DNA of 64,000 nt from Paenibacillus woosongensis (GCF_009725165.1 NZ_WNZW01000006.1:186001-250000); one strand, 5' to 3'; positions 33,840-42,740 are shown, counted from the first letter of the stretch. The notes: generated from the letters alone by a model not told the origin. Program-made: numbers and translations.

Positions 33840-35093
33840 TTAGAACGGCTGCCACTTCAGCTTCCTCGCCTTTTCGAAACGTTCGGCGACCTCCGGCCAG
33901 TAGACGACCTGCCACCAGTCTGCGATATATTTGGCCCGTTCATTCTGGTGCTTCAGGTAATAGGAATGCTCCCAGACGTCAATCGGCAGCAGGGGAACCA
34001 CATCCCATTGTGATAAATTCTGATGCTTCTCGGCCATCAGAATTTCCAGCCGGTGAGCACGCGGACTCCAAACGAGAATGGCCCAGCCACCGCCTTCTAC
34101 TTTATCGGCGGCATTGGTGAACTGATTTTTGAAGGCGTCATAGTTGCCGAAATCCCTGCGGATTTGCTCGGCCAGGTCGCCCTCGGGCTTACCGCCTCCT
34201 TGAGGGTTCATCGTATCCCAGTAAATGGTATGGAGATAATGGCCTGCCCCGTTAAAGGCCAGCTCCCGTTCCCAGTGCTTGACTAGGTCGAAGTTGCCCG
34301 ACTTACGGGCTTCTTGAAGCTTCTTCTCGGCCTTGTTCAAATTATCGACGTAGCTCTTATGATGAATGTCGTGATGGATTCGTACGGTTTTCTCATCGAT
34401 ATGCGGCTCTAAAGCGTTGTAGGCGTAGGGCAGGGGAGGGAGAGTATGTCCGCCGATCGGTACCGGACCGTCGCCGGATTTGCGGGGTTGGTCAGGGACG
34501 GGGCTGAGAAATACACTGTTCTGGACTGTGGAATCGAATTCGTCTGATGAGGAAGCGGCCGAATCATTCGAGAACGGTTCTTCGACACTAAACGGCTGGT
34601 ATGGTAAAGCGGAAGTCTCTTGCAGGTCGGTTATGGCGGGCAGCTCTTCCATATTCCGCTTTATAGCCCCAGGAGAATTTAGTGTCTCGAGCACTCCCAG
34701 GAAGTATTCGGATTCGCGGATAATGTGGAGCAGCACCGTTTTTGCTAACGGAACGGATTTGACCGCAGCGCTGTATTCCAAAATGTAATAAAGCTGTCTT
34801 ATGAATTCCCGGGACTGCCGGAACGCTGTATCCAATAAACGTTCCGTCTGCTGGACCAATTTCGGATCGCAAGCGGCCTCTGGGGAGGACAGTGCGTACT
34901 TGAGCAATTGATTGGCCACGTGCGTTGTTTCTTCCAGTACTATTTTCCAATCATTCAATAACTGGACGTAGCCCGGCTCCAGTCCGGGAACGATCGCTTT
35001 GATTACGTCCGTATGCTCGCTTTCCTGCTGCTTCCAGAAGCGGATTTCCTCAAGGATGCGGACAGGCAAATAAGGCCCGTAAACCAATAGCAT
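33840..35093 (-). CDS. DUF2935-like domain fused to Fe/Mn superoxide dismutase
   Basis: A protein of 417 aa in two parts. Residues 1-145 are helical with spaced His and Glu (EEIRFWKQQESEHTD, VLEETTHVANQLL, LHIIRESEYFLGVLE), a pattern of DUF2935 or hemerythrin-like four-helix domains. A Ser/Pro-rich linker (about 150-215) leads to a complete superoxide dismutase: HHDIHHKSYVDNLN, AFNGAGHYLHTIYW and DVWEHSYYLKHQNERAKYI carry the metal ligands. The ATG at 35093 has AAGGAGG 8 nt upstream; an earlier GTG lies within that site. Usual SODs are about 200 aa, so the N-terminal half is the extra. The DUF assignment is by pattern. Confidence 0.88.
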   Translation of the reverse strand: MLLVYGPYLPVRILEEIRFWKQQESEHTDVIKAIVPGLEPGYVQLLNDWKIVLEETTHVANQLLKYALSSPEAACDPKLVQQTERLLDTAFRQSREFIRQLYYILEYSAAVKSVPLAKTVLLHIIRESEYFLGVLETLNSPGAIKRNMEELPAITDLQETSALPYQPFSVEEPFSNDSAASSSDEFDSTVQNSVFLSPVPDQPRKSGDGPVPIGGHTLPPLPYAYNALEPHIDEKTVRIHHDIHHKSYVDNLNKAEKKLQEARKSGNFDLVKHWERELAFNGAGHYLHTIYWDTMNPQGGGKPEGDLAEQIRRDFGNYDAFKNQFTNAADKVEGGGWAILVWSPRAHRLEILMAEKHQNLSQWDVVPLLPIDVWEHSYYLKHQNERAKYIADWWQVVYWPEVAERFEKARKLKWQPF

Positions 35094-35189
35094 CGGGTTA
35101 GCCTCCTTCACGTTTAATCGCCATTAACAGTTTATGTGAATGAAGGCTTGGCTTATGCTTGTTGGTTATACGAGCCTGGTCGGTTTAAG

Positions 35190-36194
35190 TTACTTGGCGG
35201 ATTCTATCCGGCTAAGGAATGAGGACACTTTGCGTAAATAATCTTTGGGGTGCTCCCGAAAAATCATTTCATGATGGGAGCCTTCGACAATCCATACCTC
35301 AGATGCCTCGTTGGTTTGATTTTCGGCCAGTTTTTCAGCTATTGGATAAGGCGCCTTCTCGTCTTCGGTTCCGTGAATGAACAGAGTCGGGAAGGGGTAA
35401 TCCATTGATTTGACCTCCGTATACGGAATCTGGCGCATGCTAGTGCCGTTGAGCACCGGGAGCAGCATGCCGATGATTTCCAGCGAGGGACGCCGCGGCA
35501 GGTCAATATGCTGACGGATATTATGATACATCGTATCCGGCTCCAGCAGGAAGGTACTATCGAGAATCATTCCGTCGATGTCCTTGCTCGTCAATGCGGC
35601 TTGCAGAGCCGTACCTGCGCCCATCGAAAATCCCCATACGACGATTTCATCAGCGCCTCGCTGTTTGGCCAGGTTGATGGCCCCAAGCAATTGCTCGGCT
35701 TCTTTTTTGCCGCCGGTGGCGACCTCTTTGCTCTTCTGGGAGGCAAACCCGTAGTCAAACATCAGGACGTTGTAGTTCAGCCGATGGGCATAATGCGCAA
35801 GATCATACATGGGAACCCAGGGCTCCTCACGATTAGCCCCGTAACCATGGCTGAAGACGATAGTTTTGCGGGAATTCTCTGCAGGAATGTACCAGCCCTG
35901 CATCATGCGGCTGCCGTCGGCTGCCTGGAAGAGAACATCCTCATAAGCCAGGTTCTTGGATAGCTTTGGATTGGAATAGAGCGGAGCCACATTCGGGTTG
36001 GACAATACCCAGGCAATATAGCCATGCAGCACAATAAAACAGAACAGCAGAAAAAATAACGCGGATAATAACAGTGCCACTAGAATATGTTTGAGGCTGA
36101 CGTGACGTGCAGTCAGTACATCGATCGATGGTGTTGGAGTGTCCGTCTTTAACCCTGTATTTAAGGGAAGATCACTCCGGGTTGATGGACTCAT
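35190..36194 (-). CDS. Membrane-anchored alpha/beta hydrolase
   Basis: A serine hydrolase of 334 aa. A Thr/Pro-rich N-terminal tail (1-30) precedes one membrane segment (about 36-60). The catalytic domain shows FSHGYGANREEP, the nucleophile elbow GFSMGAG (about 190), the acid in HGTEDEKAP (about 277) and the His in EGSHHEM. It resembles the other anchored hydrolase at 2853-3800, so the two belong to one Bacillales group. GGAGGGG lies before the ATG. Substrate unknown. Confidence 0.88.
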   Translation of the reverse strand: MSPSTRSDLPLNTGLKTDTPTPSIDVLTARHVSLKHILVALLLSALFFLLFCFIVLHGYIAWVLSNPNVAPLYSNPKLSKNLAYEDVLFQAADGSRMMQGWYIPAENSRKTIVFSHGYGANREEPWVPMYDLAHYAHRLNYNVLMFDYGFASQKSKEVATGGKKEAEQLLGAINLAKQRGADEIVVWGFSMGAGTALQAALTSKDIDGMILDSTFLLEPDTMYHNIRQHIDLPRRPSLEIIGMLLPVLNGTSMRQIPYTEVKSMDYPFPTLFIHGTEDEKAPYPIAEKLAENQTNEASEVWIVEGSHHEMIFREHPKDYLRKVSSFLSRIESAK

Positions 36195-36365
36195 GTTCTT
36201 CCCCTCCTAGTCGTATTCATACAATATATGCTCGGTATGGCTCCGAGATCAAAGACTAGAGTGACTTCGCAGTTTCTGTCGAATGTGGACGAATCATATA
36301 GAATAATCGTAAGGCAACAGGTTCGGTAAAGTCAATAATAGCCTGATAAAGCATGACTCGGTGCA

Positions 36366-36394
36366 TTGACGAGCGGGAATGGATTACATATAAT
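36366..36394 (+). promoter_or_regulatory. Promoter of iclR-type gene
   Basis: TTGACG (36366-36371), 17-bp spacer, TATAAT (36389-36394). Start expected near 36401. Confidence 0.8.
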
Positions 36395-36406
36395 TTATGT
36401 AACCAC

Positions 36407-36423
36407 GTTTCACGTAGTGAAAC
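36407..36423. promoter_or_regulatory. 17-bp palindromic operator before the IclR gene
   Basis: GTTTCAC-gta-GTGAAAC is a perfect palindrome located about +7 to +23 from the predicted start point. The shape and position fit autorepression by the IclR-type product. The same half sites and spacing occur upstream of aconitase (42667-42683). Confidence 0.75.
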
Positions 36424-36443
36424 TTATGGAGAGGTGAGGTCGT

Positions 36444-37190
36444 ATGGAAGACCGTAAACTAACCGTGCGCGCGGTAGAGCGGGCGCTTGATATATTAATG
36501 TGCTTTACGAAGGGCAATGAGTTTAGCTTAACGGAAATCGCCAGCAGCATCGGTCTGCATAAAAGTACGGTTCACCGGCTGATGACAACGTTGGAGGAGA
36601 AGGGATTCGTCATTCGGGACAATGCTACGGAAAAATATCGGCTTGGCCTAAAAATATGGGAGCTGTCCGCGCATTTATCGCATAGTGATGATCCAGCCGT
36701 TCTACTGCTTCCGCAAATGGAACAGCTTCGCGACCGGCTTGGAGAGACGGTCAGCCTGTATTTGCGGGATGGTACGGACCGGCTGAGAATCCAGGCTGTT
36801 CAGAGCAACCAAGCGATCCGCAGGGTCGCAGCGGTCGGTGCGAGACTGCCGCTCTACGTCGGGGCGTCCAGCAAGGTGTTGGTCGCCTACGCCGATGAAT
36901 CGGTGCTGCAAGCCGTGCTGGACAGCCCTGATTGGCCCGCAGCCGTGGATAAAGGCCAATACGTGGCTCAGCTTCAGGAGATTCGCCAGCTTGGTTTTGC
37001 GACGAGCTACGAGGAGCGGGAGCCCGGAGCTGCAGCGGTGTCGGCGCCGATCTTCGATCGAAACGGCAAGGTGGCGGCAGCCTTATCCGTCTCGGGTCCG
37101 GTCAGTCGGCTGTCGCCGGACACGCTGATCGAATTTGGCCCTGTGCTGATCGAAGCGGCGCGGGATATGGGAATGATGATTCATGCCTAA
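36444..37190 (+). CDS. IclR-family transcriptional regulator
   Basis: A protein of 248 aa. The N-terminal winged helix includes RALDILMCFTKGNEFSLTEIASSIGLHKSTVHRLMTTLEEKGFV (about 11-54), and the C-terminal ligand-binding domain has LGETVSLYLRDG and EREPGAAAVSAPIFDRNGKVAAALSVSGP. Family members bind small metabolites such as organic or aromatic acids and control the matching catabolic genes. AGAGGTGAGG lies about 5 nt before the ATG. It stands alone behind a strong promoter and palindrome and ends at a strong terminator. A link to aconitase is suggested by the shared palindrome. Confidence 0.93.
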   Translation: MEDRKLTVRAVERALDILMCFTKGNEFSLTEIASSIGLHKSTVHRLMTTLEEKGFVIRDNATEKYRLGLKIWELSAHLSHSDDPAVLLLPQMEQLRDRLGETVSLYLRDGTDRLRIQAVQSNQAIRRVAAVGARLPLYVGASSKVLVAYADESVLQAVLDSPDWPAAVDKGQYVAQLQEIRQLGFATSYEEREPGAAAVSAPIFDRNGKVAAALSVSGPVSRLSPDTLIEFGPVLIEAARDMGMMIHA

Positions 37191-37279
37191 CATCCTGTAG
37201 ATCATGGATGTTATTGATGCGTGCGTCGAAATTGTTGCCGTTATCCGGTGCAATGGGTCAGCGATAGATAGTGTGAAAG

Positions 37280-37312
37280 AAAGGAGAGGCCTTATGGCCT
37301 CTCCTTTTTTTT
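37280..37312 (+). terminator. Terminator after the IclR gene
   Basis: AAAGGAGAGGCC (37280-37291) and GGCCTCTCCTTT (37296-37307), perfect 12-bp stem, 4-nt loop, eight T's. Confidence 0.95.
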
Positions 37313-37433
37313 GTGATATTTTACGAGAAGTCAGTGGCCTGAAACAGCGAGATCATAGCTTCACGATATTCTAGCGTGTCTGTAGCGGCTTGCGCCTCCT
37401 GTGCCGATCATCTACTGCTTCACGCGGTATCAC

Positions 37434-38531
37434 CTACTGGCCAAGGAAGGCAGGAAGGGCGATGACGATGATGATGCCTAAAAGTATGAGCCAGACCATG
37501 GGGTGGGCGAAGTTGAGCGTCCAGCCGATGCCGAATCTTTTTTCCACGAAAAACGAGGGGTCGTTCGGATTATAGTAAATAAAGCCAAGCTTCCATTGAG
37601 CATCGTCGTTGACCGGCTGTACCGGAGATCCGGTCTCTGAGCGTGCGACCCGGCTGCCTCCCTGTCCCGTTGTAAAGGAGAGAGCGACAGCGAACAACAC
37701 GACAAAGATTGGGATGAGCAGGCTGACAAGCATCATGATGCTGCTCTCAAGCTGGTATATCATATTCAGCTGGATGAATGAGAACAGGCTGACCATAGCT
37801 AGGCCGGACAACACGGTGAACATCGACCAGCGGCGGCGGAAGACCGCATTTTGCCGGACCGAACGCTCCGGATCTCCGGCGCTAAGCTGCTGCTTGCTCC
37901 GCAGAATACTCCAATTCACAAAGATAAAGATGGCGATAATTAACAATTGCATGATGTTAGGAAATAACACAGTAGTATAAGATTTGGCCGCACTGTTGAT
38001 CACGTTGCCCTGCATATCGAATTTTAGGGCAATCTGCTCAGGGAATCGATCGTAATTGAAGAGCGCAGCAGCCGTGCTGGCCAATGTCAGGCCTACATGG
38101 ATAAAGAACCATTTATTCGATAGAACCAGCTTCTGGCGGTGGAAGGAGGTATCGACGGCAAGCACCGTTTTTCCTTTAGCCGCTGCGGGGAGGGAAGCCT
38201 TGATTTTCTTCATTTTGAAATGAAAGAGTATATTAAGCGCGATCGATATCACTGCGATTAAACTGATGACCACGCCGAGCAGGGTTCCTTGCAGCGCCGT
38301 ATTGCTTTGCATGGAAGCATAAAGTCCGGCAAAAAGCAGCGGAATATAAATAACCAGGCTGATTGTCGCATATTGCTTGCGCATCCGGCGAAGCTGCTCG
38401 CTGCGGAAGGTTTCCTCGCTGACCGAAATGCCGAAGCTCACCGTCTCACGTGTCAGATAGGGCATGAAAGCAAGAGAGGCTACGATGGGAATAAACATTA
38501 ATACAAGCATAAGCGTAAATAAAATAGGCAT
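37434..38531 (-). CDS. DUF1648/DUF5808 membrane protein
   Basis: A membrane protein of 365 aa with about eight hydrophobic segments. The central DUF1648 motif YDRFPEQIALKFDMQGNVI (about 160-178) and a C-terminal YYNPNDPSFFVEKRFGIGWTLNFAHP (DUF5808-like) are clear. DUF1648 is also found in SdpI, the immunity protein against SdpC in B. subtilis. The gene overlaps the upstream GntR-type gene by 1 bp and is cotranscribed with it. A role in envelope or peptide-stress response would fit the YtrA-type partner but is inference. Confidence 0.87.
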   Translation of the reverse strand: MPILFTLMLVLMFIPIVASLAFMPYLTRETVSFGISVSEETFRSEQLRRMRKQYATISLVIYIPLLFAGLYASMQSNTALQGTLLGVVISLIAVISIALNILFHFKMKKIKASLPAAAKGKTVLAVDTSFHRQKLVLSNKWFFIHVGLTLASTAAALFNYDRFPEQIALKFDMQGNVINSAAKSYTTVLFPNIMQLLIIAIFIFVNWSILRSKQQLSAGDPERSVRQNAVFRRRWSMFTVLSGLAMVSLFSFIQLNMIYQLESSIMMLVSLLIPIFVVLFAVALSFTTGQGGSRVARSETGSPVQPVNDDAQWKLGFIYYNPNDPSFFVEKRFGIGWTLNFAHPMVWLILLGIIIVIALPAFLGQ

Positions 38532-38935
38532 TATGCATTCTCCTTTTCGTTGTCGGTTTCAGTGATTTCCTGATGGATTCGCTCTACCAAATCCATTAAC
38601 TGCTGTTTATCCATTCCCCGGCATATCGCTTCTGCGACGATCGGCTTCAGTTGGCTGCGCTGCTTGGCCATGAATTCCTCCGTGACCGCAGGCATGCCAT
38701 CCGGATCAACGACGACCCCGCGCTGCCGATGCACCTGAATGTATCCGTCCTGCTTCAGCAGGGTGTACGCCTTGTTTACGGTATGAAGATTGATGCCAAT
38801 ATCCGAGGCCAAGCTCCGAACCGAGGGGAGCGGCTCTCCGAGCTTCAATCGTCCGCTGGCAATCCCTTCGATAATTTGATTGACCAGCTGTGTGTAAATA
38901 GGAACATCCGACTGCATATCCAGCTCTATAATCAA
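38531..38935 (-). CDS. GntR-family regulator, YtrA subfamily
   Basis: A short regulator of 134 aa, the YtrA type without a large effector domain. The winged helix PIYTQLVNQIIEGIASGRLKLGEPLPSVRSLASDIGINLHTVNKAYTLLKQDGYI (about 12-66) is complete, followed by a small helical dimerisation part. YtrA-type regulators control neighbouring membrane proteins or ABC transporters and respond to wall-active antibiotics in B. subtilis. The TTG at 38935 has GGAGGTG about 6 nt upstream. A long palindrome lies just upstream (38954-38982). Confidence 0.92.
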   Translation of the reverse strand: MIIELDMQSDVPIYTQLVNQIIEGIASGRLKLGEPLPSVRSLASDIGINLHTVNKAYTLLKQDGYIQVHRQRGVVVDPDGMPAVTEEFMAKQRSQLKPIVAEAICRGMDKQQLMDLVERIHQEITETDNEKENA

Positions 38936-38953
38936 AATGGCACCTCCATCTGA

Positions 38954-38982
38954 TAACTGTTATACATTTAATATAACAGTTA
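38954..38982. promoter_or_regulatory. Palindromic operator of the YtrA-type gene
   Basis: TAACTGTTATA (38954-38964) and TATAACAGTTA (38972-38982), perfect 11-bp arms, 7-bp centre, placed about 20 bp before the start codon. It overlaps TATATT-like promoter sequence on the minus strand, which suits an autorepressor site. Confidence 0.75.
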
Positions 38983-39207
38983 AAACGAATATACACAATA
39001 GTTTTAGAAAAATAGACGGTCGATTGGATGTGGTTTTTCAATATTCTGGCGTTCTCATAAACTGTAGTGGCACTACTGCTCGAATGTCGTACAACTAGTG
39101 AGCACGATAGCGAATCCCCTGGCATGCCGGATCATTGATGTGTCGCTTACAGCCCCCTGCGCTTCGGTGCCTGGAGTCTCATGAAGCTGGTCAACCGATC
39201 AGGTACC

Positions 39208-39257
39208 CGGATCACCGAGCATATCGGATTACCGAGGGTATCGGATCTCCGACGTGC
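39208..39257 (+). repeat. Three tandem copies of a 16-17 bp unit
   Basis: CGGATCACCGAGCATAT, CGGATTACCGAGGGTAT and CGGATCTCCGACGTGC follow directly, with a further CGGATAG at the end. Confidence 0.65.
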
Positions 39258-39265
39258 CGGATAGT

Positions 39266-39451
39266 CCTAACGGACACAGAGGACGTTATATGCACATATT
39301 TCGAGTAAATCCCTAAGTTACGGACACAGAAGACCCTATTTAGCAATTTACGGCTTGATTAGTGGGCGTTTTAGGCAAATAGGTGCACCTCAGTCCGTAA
39401 GTCTTCATTTTGGACCGATATTGGCCAAATAACGGATTCAGGGTCCGTTCG
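39266..39451. repeat. Repeat locus B: two direct plus two inverted copies, 50-bp period
   Basis: Units of 27-29 bp with core TnACGGAC followed by TATTTGsC. Plus-strand copies start near 39266 and 39316; minus-strand copies span 39374-39402 and 39423-39451. Anchors CGGAC (39271, 39321) and TCCG (39394, 39444) are exactly 50 bp apart within each pair. The layout is the same as at 10524-10710. Confidence 0.7.
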
Positions 39452-39566
39452 CGTGCTGCTTTGTCCTGAATCTGCCGACCTTGCCAATGTTACCGAACTG
39501 ACGAGCCTATCAACACTCACCGAGCCAACTGAACCACTGGAAAATCCAACCAAGGCAAACAAGCCG

Positions 39567-39638
39567 AACCAACCAAACCAACCAAACCAACCAAACCAAC
39601 CAAACCAACCAAACCAACCAAACCAACCAAACCAACCA
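39567..39638 (+). repeat. Eight tandem copies of AACCAACCA
   Basis: A 9-bp microsatellite, eight perfect copies, flanked on both sides by GCCGAACCAA. It would read Asn-Gln-Pro repeats in one frame, but no ribosome binding site supports translation. Confidence 0.95.
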
Positions 39639-39669
39639 AGCCGAACCAACTAATTCCGGCGAATAGGCC

Positions 39670-39861
39670 TTAACCTTCCATCTGGCCGTGCCAGTCCTTC
39701 ATCAGCTCCAAACGGGCCTTCAGCCTGTCTATGACAGCCGAACGGAGCTTGCCAAGTCCACAGTCGGCCTTGAGTCTTTCCCGTATCGCACCCGCACCTG
39801 TACTCCCCTTAGGCGAATTGCCAATGTCCCATATACTTCCTATAGCCGATACCGATGATCC
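39670..39861 (-). pseudogene. Coding-like fragment without start codon
   Basis: On the minus strand a 63-codon open stretch ends at TAA (39672-39670) and is preceded by an in-frame TAG. It has no ATG, GTG or TTG near its beginning and no ribosome binding site. Its second half, AIRERLKADCGLGKLRSAV and then DRLKARLELMKDWHG, is strongly amphipathic and protein-like. It may be the tail of a decayed gene. I do not recognise the family. Confidence 0.3.
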
Positions 39862-39873
39862 CTAATTTGGCGC

Positions 39874-39913
39874 AAAAAAAGAATGCCCCACCCGAAATCG
39901 GGCAGGACATTCC
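39874..39913 (-). terminator. Terminator of aconitase gene
   Basis: On the minus strand GAATGtCCtGCCCGA pairs with CGGGtGGgGCATTC, followed by seven T's, 20 bp after the stop codon. Confidence 0.9.
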
Positions 39914-39934
39914 TTATGAACAGGTTATATATAA

Positions 39935-42652
39935 TTACTTGCCAGCTTGAATCATCTGGCGCAGAACGGTTTGCAGAATGCCGCCGTTATGGTAGTAGTC
40001 GACATCAACCATGCTGTCGAGGCGGGCGATGACCGTAAATTCGAACTGCGTGCCGTCTTGGCGGGTTGCTACAACGGTCAGCTCTTGGCCAGGCTTGACG
40101 TCATTGCTCAGTCCGAGGATATCGAACGTCTCGGTGCCGTCAATGCCTAGCGTCTTCCAGCCATGTCCCTCTTGGAACTGGAGCGGAAGAACGCCCATGC
40201 CGACCAGGTTGCTGCGGTGAATCCGCTCGAAGCTTTCGGCGATGACCGCTTTAACGCCAAGCAGATAAGTTCCTTTGGCCGCCCAGTCGCGGGAGCTTCC
40301 CGTACCGTATTCTTTACCGGCGATGACGACGAGGTTCTGTCCATTGGCTTGATAATTCATCGAAGCGTCGTAGATGGACATCAGCTCATCCGTAGGCAGG
40401 TATTTCGTTACGCCGCCTTCCGTGCCAGGAGCAACCTGGTTGCGGATGCGGATGTTGGCAAACGTACCGCGCATCATGACTTCGTGGTTACCGCGGCGGG
40501 AGCCGTAGGAGTTGAAGTCCTTGCGGGCAACGCCGTGATCGTTCAAGTAGATGCCCGCCGGGCTTGTTGGCGAAATGTTACCGGCTGGCGAGATATGGTC
40601 GGTAGTGACCGAATCCCCGAGCAGGGCGAGTACGCGTGCTCCGCGAACGTCGGCGATGTCCTGAAGCCCTTCGCCGATTTTCTCGAAGAACGGCGGGTTC
40701 TGGATGTAAGTGGACTTCTCGTCCCACTCGTACAATTCGCCTTCTGGAACCGGAATCGCATTCCAGCGCTCGTTCTGAGTAAATACGTTCTCGTATTTGC
40801 TGCGGAACATTTCCGGCTTCACGGAGAGACCGATTGCTTCTTTGATCTCCGCGGAAGTCGGCCAGATGTCTTTCAGATAAACCGGTTGATCGTTCTGGTC
40901 GTAGCCGATCGGATCGTTCTGCAGATCGATATTTACCGTTCCAGCCAGCGCGTAAGCGACGACAAGCGGCGGAGAAGCCAGGTAGTTTGCTTTAACCTGG
41001 GCATGCACGCGGCCCTCGAAGTTCCGGTTACCGGACAGAACAGCAGCTACGGTAAGGTCGTTGTCGGCGATTGCTGCGCTGACCTCATCCGGAAGCGGAC
41101 CGGAGTTGCCGATACAAGTTGCGCAGCCATAACCGGCAACGTGGAAGCCAAGAGCTTCAAAAGACTCCATGAGTCCGGCTTTCTCCAAATATTCTGAAAC
41201 GACAAGGGAACCTGGCGTCAAGCTGCTCTTCACATAGCCCGGTTTTGTAAGACCGCGCTCGACCGCCTTCTTAGCGAGCAATCCGGCGCCGATCATCACG
41301 CTTGGGTTGGAAGTGTTCGTGCAGCTCGTGATTGCAGCGATAACGACCGCACCTGTTCCGAGCTCGCTTGTGCTGCCGTCAGGATGCTTAATAGTTACCT
41401 TCTGGTTGATCTTCTCATCGCTGAGCCCGTAACCGCCCTTATCGATCGGAGTCCGGATGATGTCGTTGAAGTTCTCCTTCATATCCGTCAGCTCGATGCG
41501 GTCCTGCGGACGCTTAGGTCCTGCAAGGCTAGGTACGACAGAAGCAAGATCCAGCTCGATCAGATCCGTAAACTCAGGATCTGCGGTGCTGCTTGTACGG
41601 AACATGCCTTGTGCTTTGTAGTAAGCTTCAACGAGAGCAATCTGCTCTTCGGAACGGCCTGTGCTGCGCAGATATGCCAGCGTCTCGTCGTCTACCGGGA
41701 AGTAGCCGATCGTTGCACCGTACTCAGGCGCCATGTTGGCAACTGTTGCACGGTCGGCAAGGCTGATGTTAGCAAGACCCGGGCCGTAGAACTCGACGAA
41801 TTTGCCGACAACGCCTTTTTTACGCAGCATTTGCGTTACGGTAAGGGCGAGGTCGGTCGCCGTAGCGCCTTCCGTCAGGCTGCCGACAAGCTTGAAGCCG
41901 ATCACCTCAGGTGCAACGAAATAGAGCGGTTGCCCGAGCATGCCTGCTTCAGCCTCGATGCCGCCGACGCCCCAGCCCACTACACCAAGACCGTTAATCA
42001 TCGTCGTATGGGAGTCTGTTCCAACGAGGGAATCCGGGAATACGACAGTTTCGCCGTCAATAGTTTTAGTAGCGGCTACAGATGCCAAATACTCCAGGTT
42101 GACTTGGTGAACGATACCCGTAGCTGGCGGAACGGCGCGGAAGTTATTGAAGGCAGTTTGCGCCCAGCGCAGGAAGCGGTAGCGCTCCTCATTGCGCTCG
42201 AATTCGACCTTCATATTGTATTCCAGCGCTTCTGGCGTACCAAATGCGTCGACCATGACAGAGTGGTCAATAACGAGATCAACCGGGACAAGCGGATTGA
42301 TTTGCTTCGGATCGCCGCCAGCTTTTTTTACAGTGTCGCGCATCGCAGCAAGGTCAACAACGACGGGAACGCCCGTGAAGTCTTGAAGAACGATGCGGGC
42401 CGGAATAAACGGAATCTCTTTATTCTCATCGCGGCCTTGGCTCCAGCCGGCGATTTGCTTCACATGCTCCTCGGTGATGGCTCTGCCGTCAAATTGCCGA
42501 ACGGCTGCTTCCAGAAGTACCTTAATAGAGAATGGCAGCTTGGAAACAGGGCCTAGTCCTTTCTCTTCCAACAGTTGCAGATCAAAGTAACGGTATTTCT
42601 TCCCGCCGGCTTCCAAGGTGCGGGAAACAGAGAAAAAATCCTTCGTTGACAT
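39935..42652 (-). CDS. acnA: Aconitate hydratase
   Basis: The TCA-cycle enzyme that interconverts citrate and isocitrate through a 4Fe-4S cluster, 905 aa, AcnA/IRP type as in B. subtilis CitB. Visible are the substrate and cluster regions [19 protein letters not shown] (about 206-224), the cluster cysteine in [13 protein letters not shown] (about 437) and the pair [12 protein letters not shown] (about 503-510). The C-terminal swivel domain has [10 protein letters not shown]. The ATG at 42652 has AAGGAGG about 8 nt upstream; the frame is open slightly further up. The operator-like palindrome at 42667-42683 ends just before the ribosome binding site. Confidence 0.97.
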   Translation of the reverse strand: MSTKDFFSVSRTLEAGGKKYRYFDLQLLEEKGLGPVSKLPFSIKVLLEAAVRQFDGRAITEEHVKQIAGWSQGRDENKEIPFIPARIVLQDFTGVPVVVDLAAMRDTVKKAGGDPKQINPLVPVDLVIDHSVMVDAFGTPEALEYNMKVEFERNEERYRFLRWAQTAFNNFRAVPPATGIVHQVNLEYLASVAATKTIDGETVVFPDSLVGTDSHTTMINGLGVVGWGVGGIEAEAGMLGQPLYFVAPEVIGFKLVGSLTEGATATDLALTVTQMLRKKGVVGKFVEFYGPGLANISLADRATVANMAPEYGATIGYFPVDDETLAYLRSTGRSEEQIALVEAYYKAQGMFRTSSTADPEFTDLIELDLASVVPSLAGPKRPQDRIELTDMKENFNDIIRTPIDKGGYGLSDEKINQKVTIKHPDGSTSELGTGAVVIAAITSCTNTSNPSVMIGAGLLAKKAVERGLTKPGYVKSSLTPGSLVVSEYLEKAGLMESFEALGFHVAGYGCATCIGNSGPLPDEVSAAIADNDLTVAAVLSGNRNFEGRVHAQVKANYLASPPLVVAYALAGTVNIDLQNDPIGYDQNDQPVYLKDIWPTSAEIKEAIGLSVKPEMFRSKYENVFTQNERWNAIPVPEGELYEWDEKSTYIQNPPFFEKIGEGLQDIADVRGARVLALLGDSVTTDHISPAGNISPTSPAGIYLNDHGVARKDFNSYGSRRGNHEVMMRGTFANIRIRNQVAPGTEGGVTKYLPTDELMSIYDASMNYQANGQNLVVIAGKEYGTGSSRDWAAKGTYLLGVKAVIAESFERIHRSNLVGMGVLPLQFQEGHGWKTLGIDGTETFDILGLSNDVKPGQELTVVATRQDGTQFEFTVIARLDSMVDVDYYHNGGILQTVLRQMIQAGK

Positions 42653-42666
42653 GAATGTACCTCCTT

Positions 42667-42683
42667 GTTTCACTAGATGAAAC
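42667..42683. promoter_or_regulatory. Palindrome before acnA, same as the iclR operator
   Basis: GTTTCA-ctaga-TGAAAC has the same arms and 5-bp centre as the palindrome before the IclR gene. It lies in the leader directly before the acnA ribosome binding site, the same place as at iclR. Confidence 0.65.
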
Positions 42684-42711
42684 GCTATTTCAAAATTATC
42701 ACTACATTAAG

Positions 42712-42740
42712 TATAGCGTTCTCCTTGTTGCGAGTAAAGT
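42712..42740 (-). promoter_or_regulatory. Candidate promoter of acnA
   Basis: On the minus strand TTTACT, a 17-bp spacer and TATACT lie about 60-90 bp before the start codon. The boxes are moderate matches to sigma-A. Confidence 0.45.

Larger units (their letters stand above)
38990..39873. other. Repeat-rich intergenic region
   Basis: About 900 bp without a convincing gene. It contains three different repeat types (39208-39257, 39266-39451, 39567-39638) and one coding-like minus-strand segment (39673-39861). A small inverted repeat (TAGTGGCACTA) lies near 39065. Confidence 0.5.

Noticed and set aside
39453-39653. A protein with Asn-Gln-Pro repeats
   Set aside because: The frame exists only because of the 9-bp satellite; no ribosome binding site and no conserved part.
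40163-42556. Long open frames (up to 390 codons) opposite aconitase
   Set aside because: They are antisense shadows of the highly biased acnA codons; translations show no known domain.
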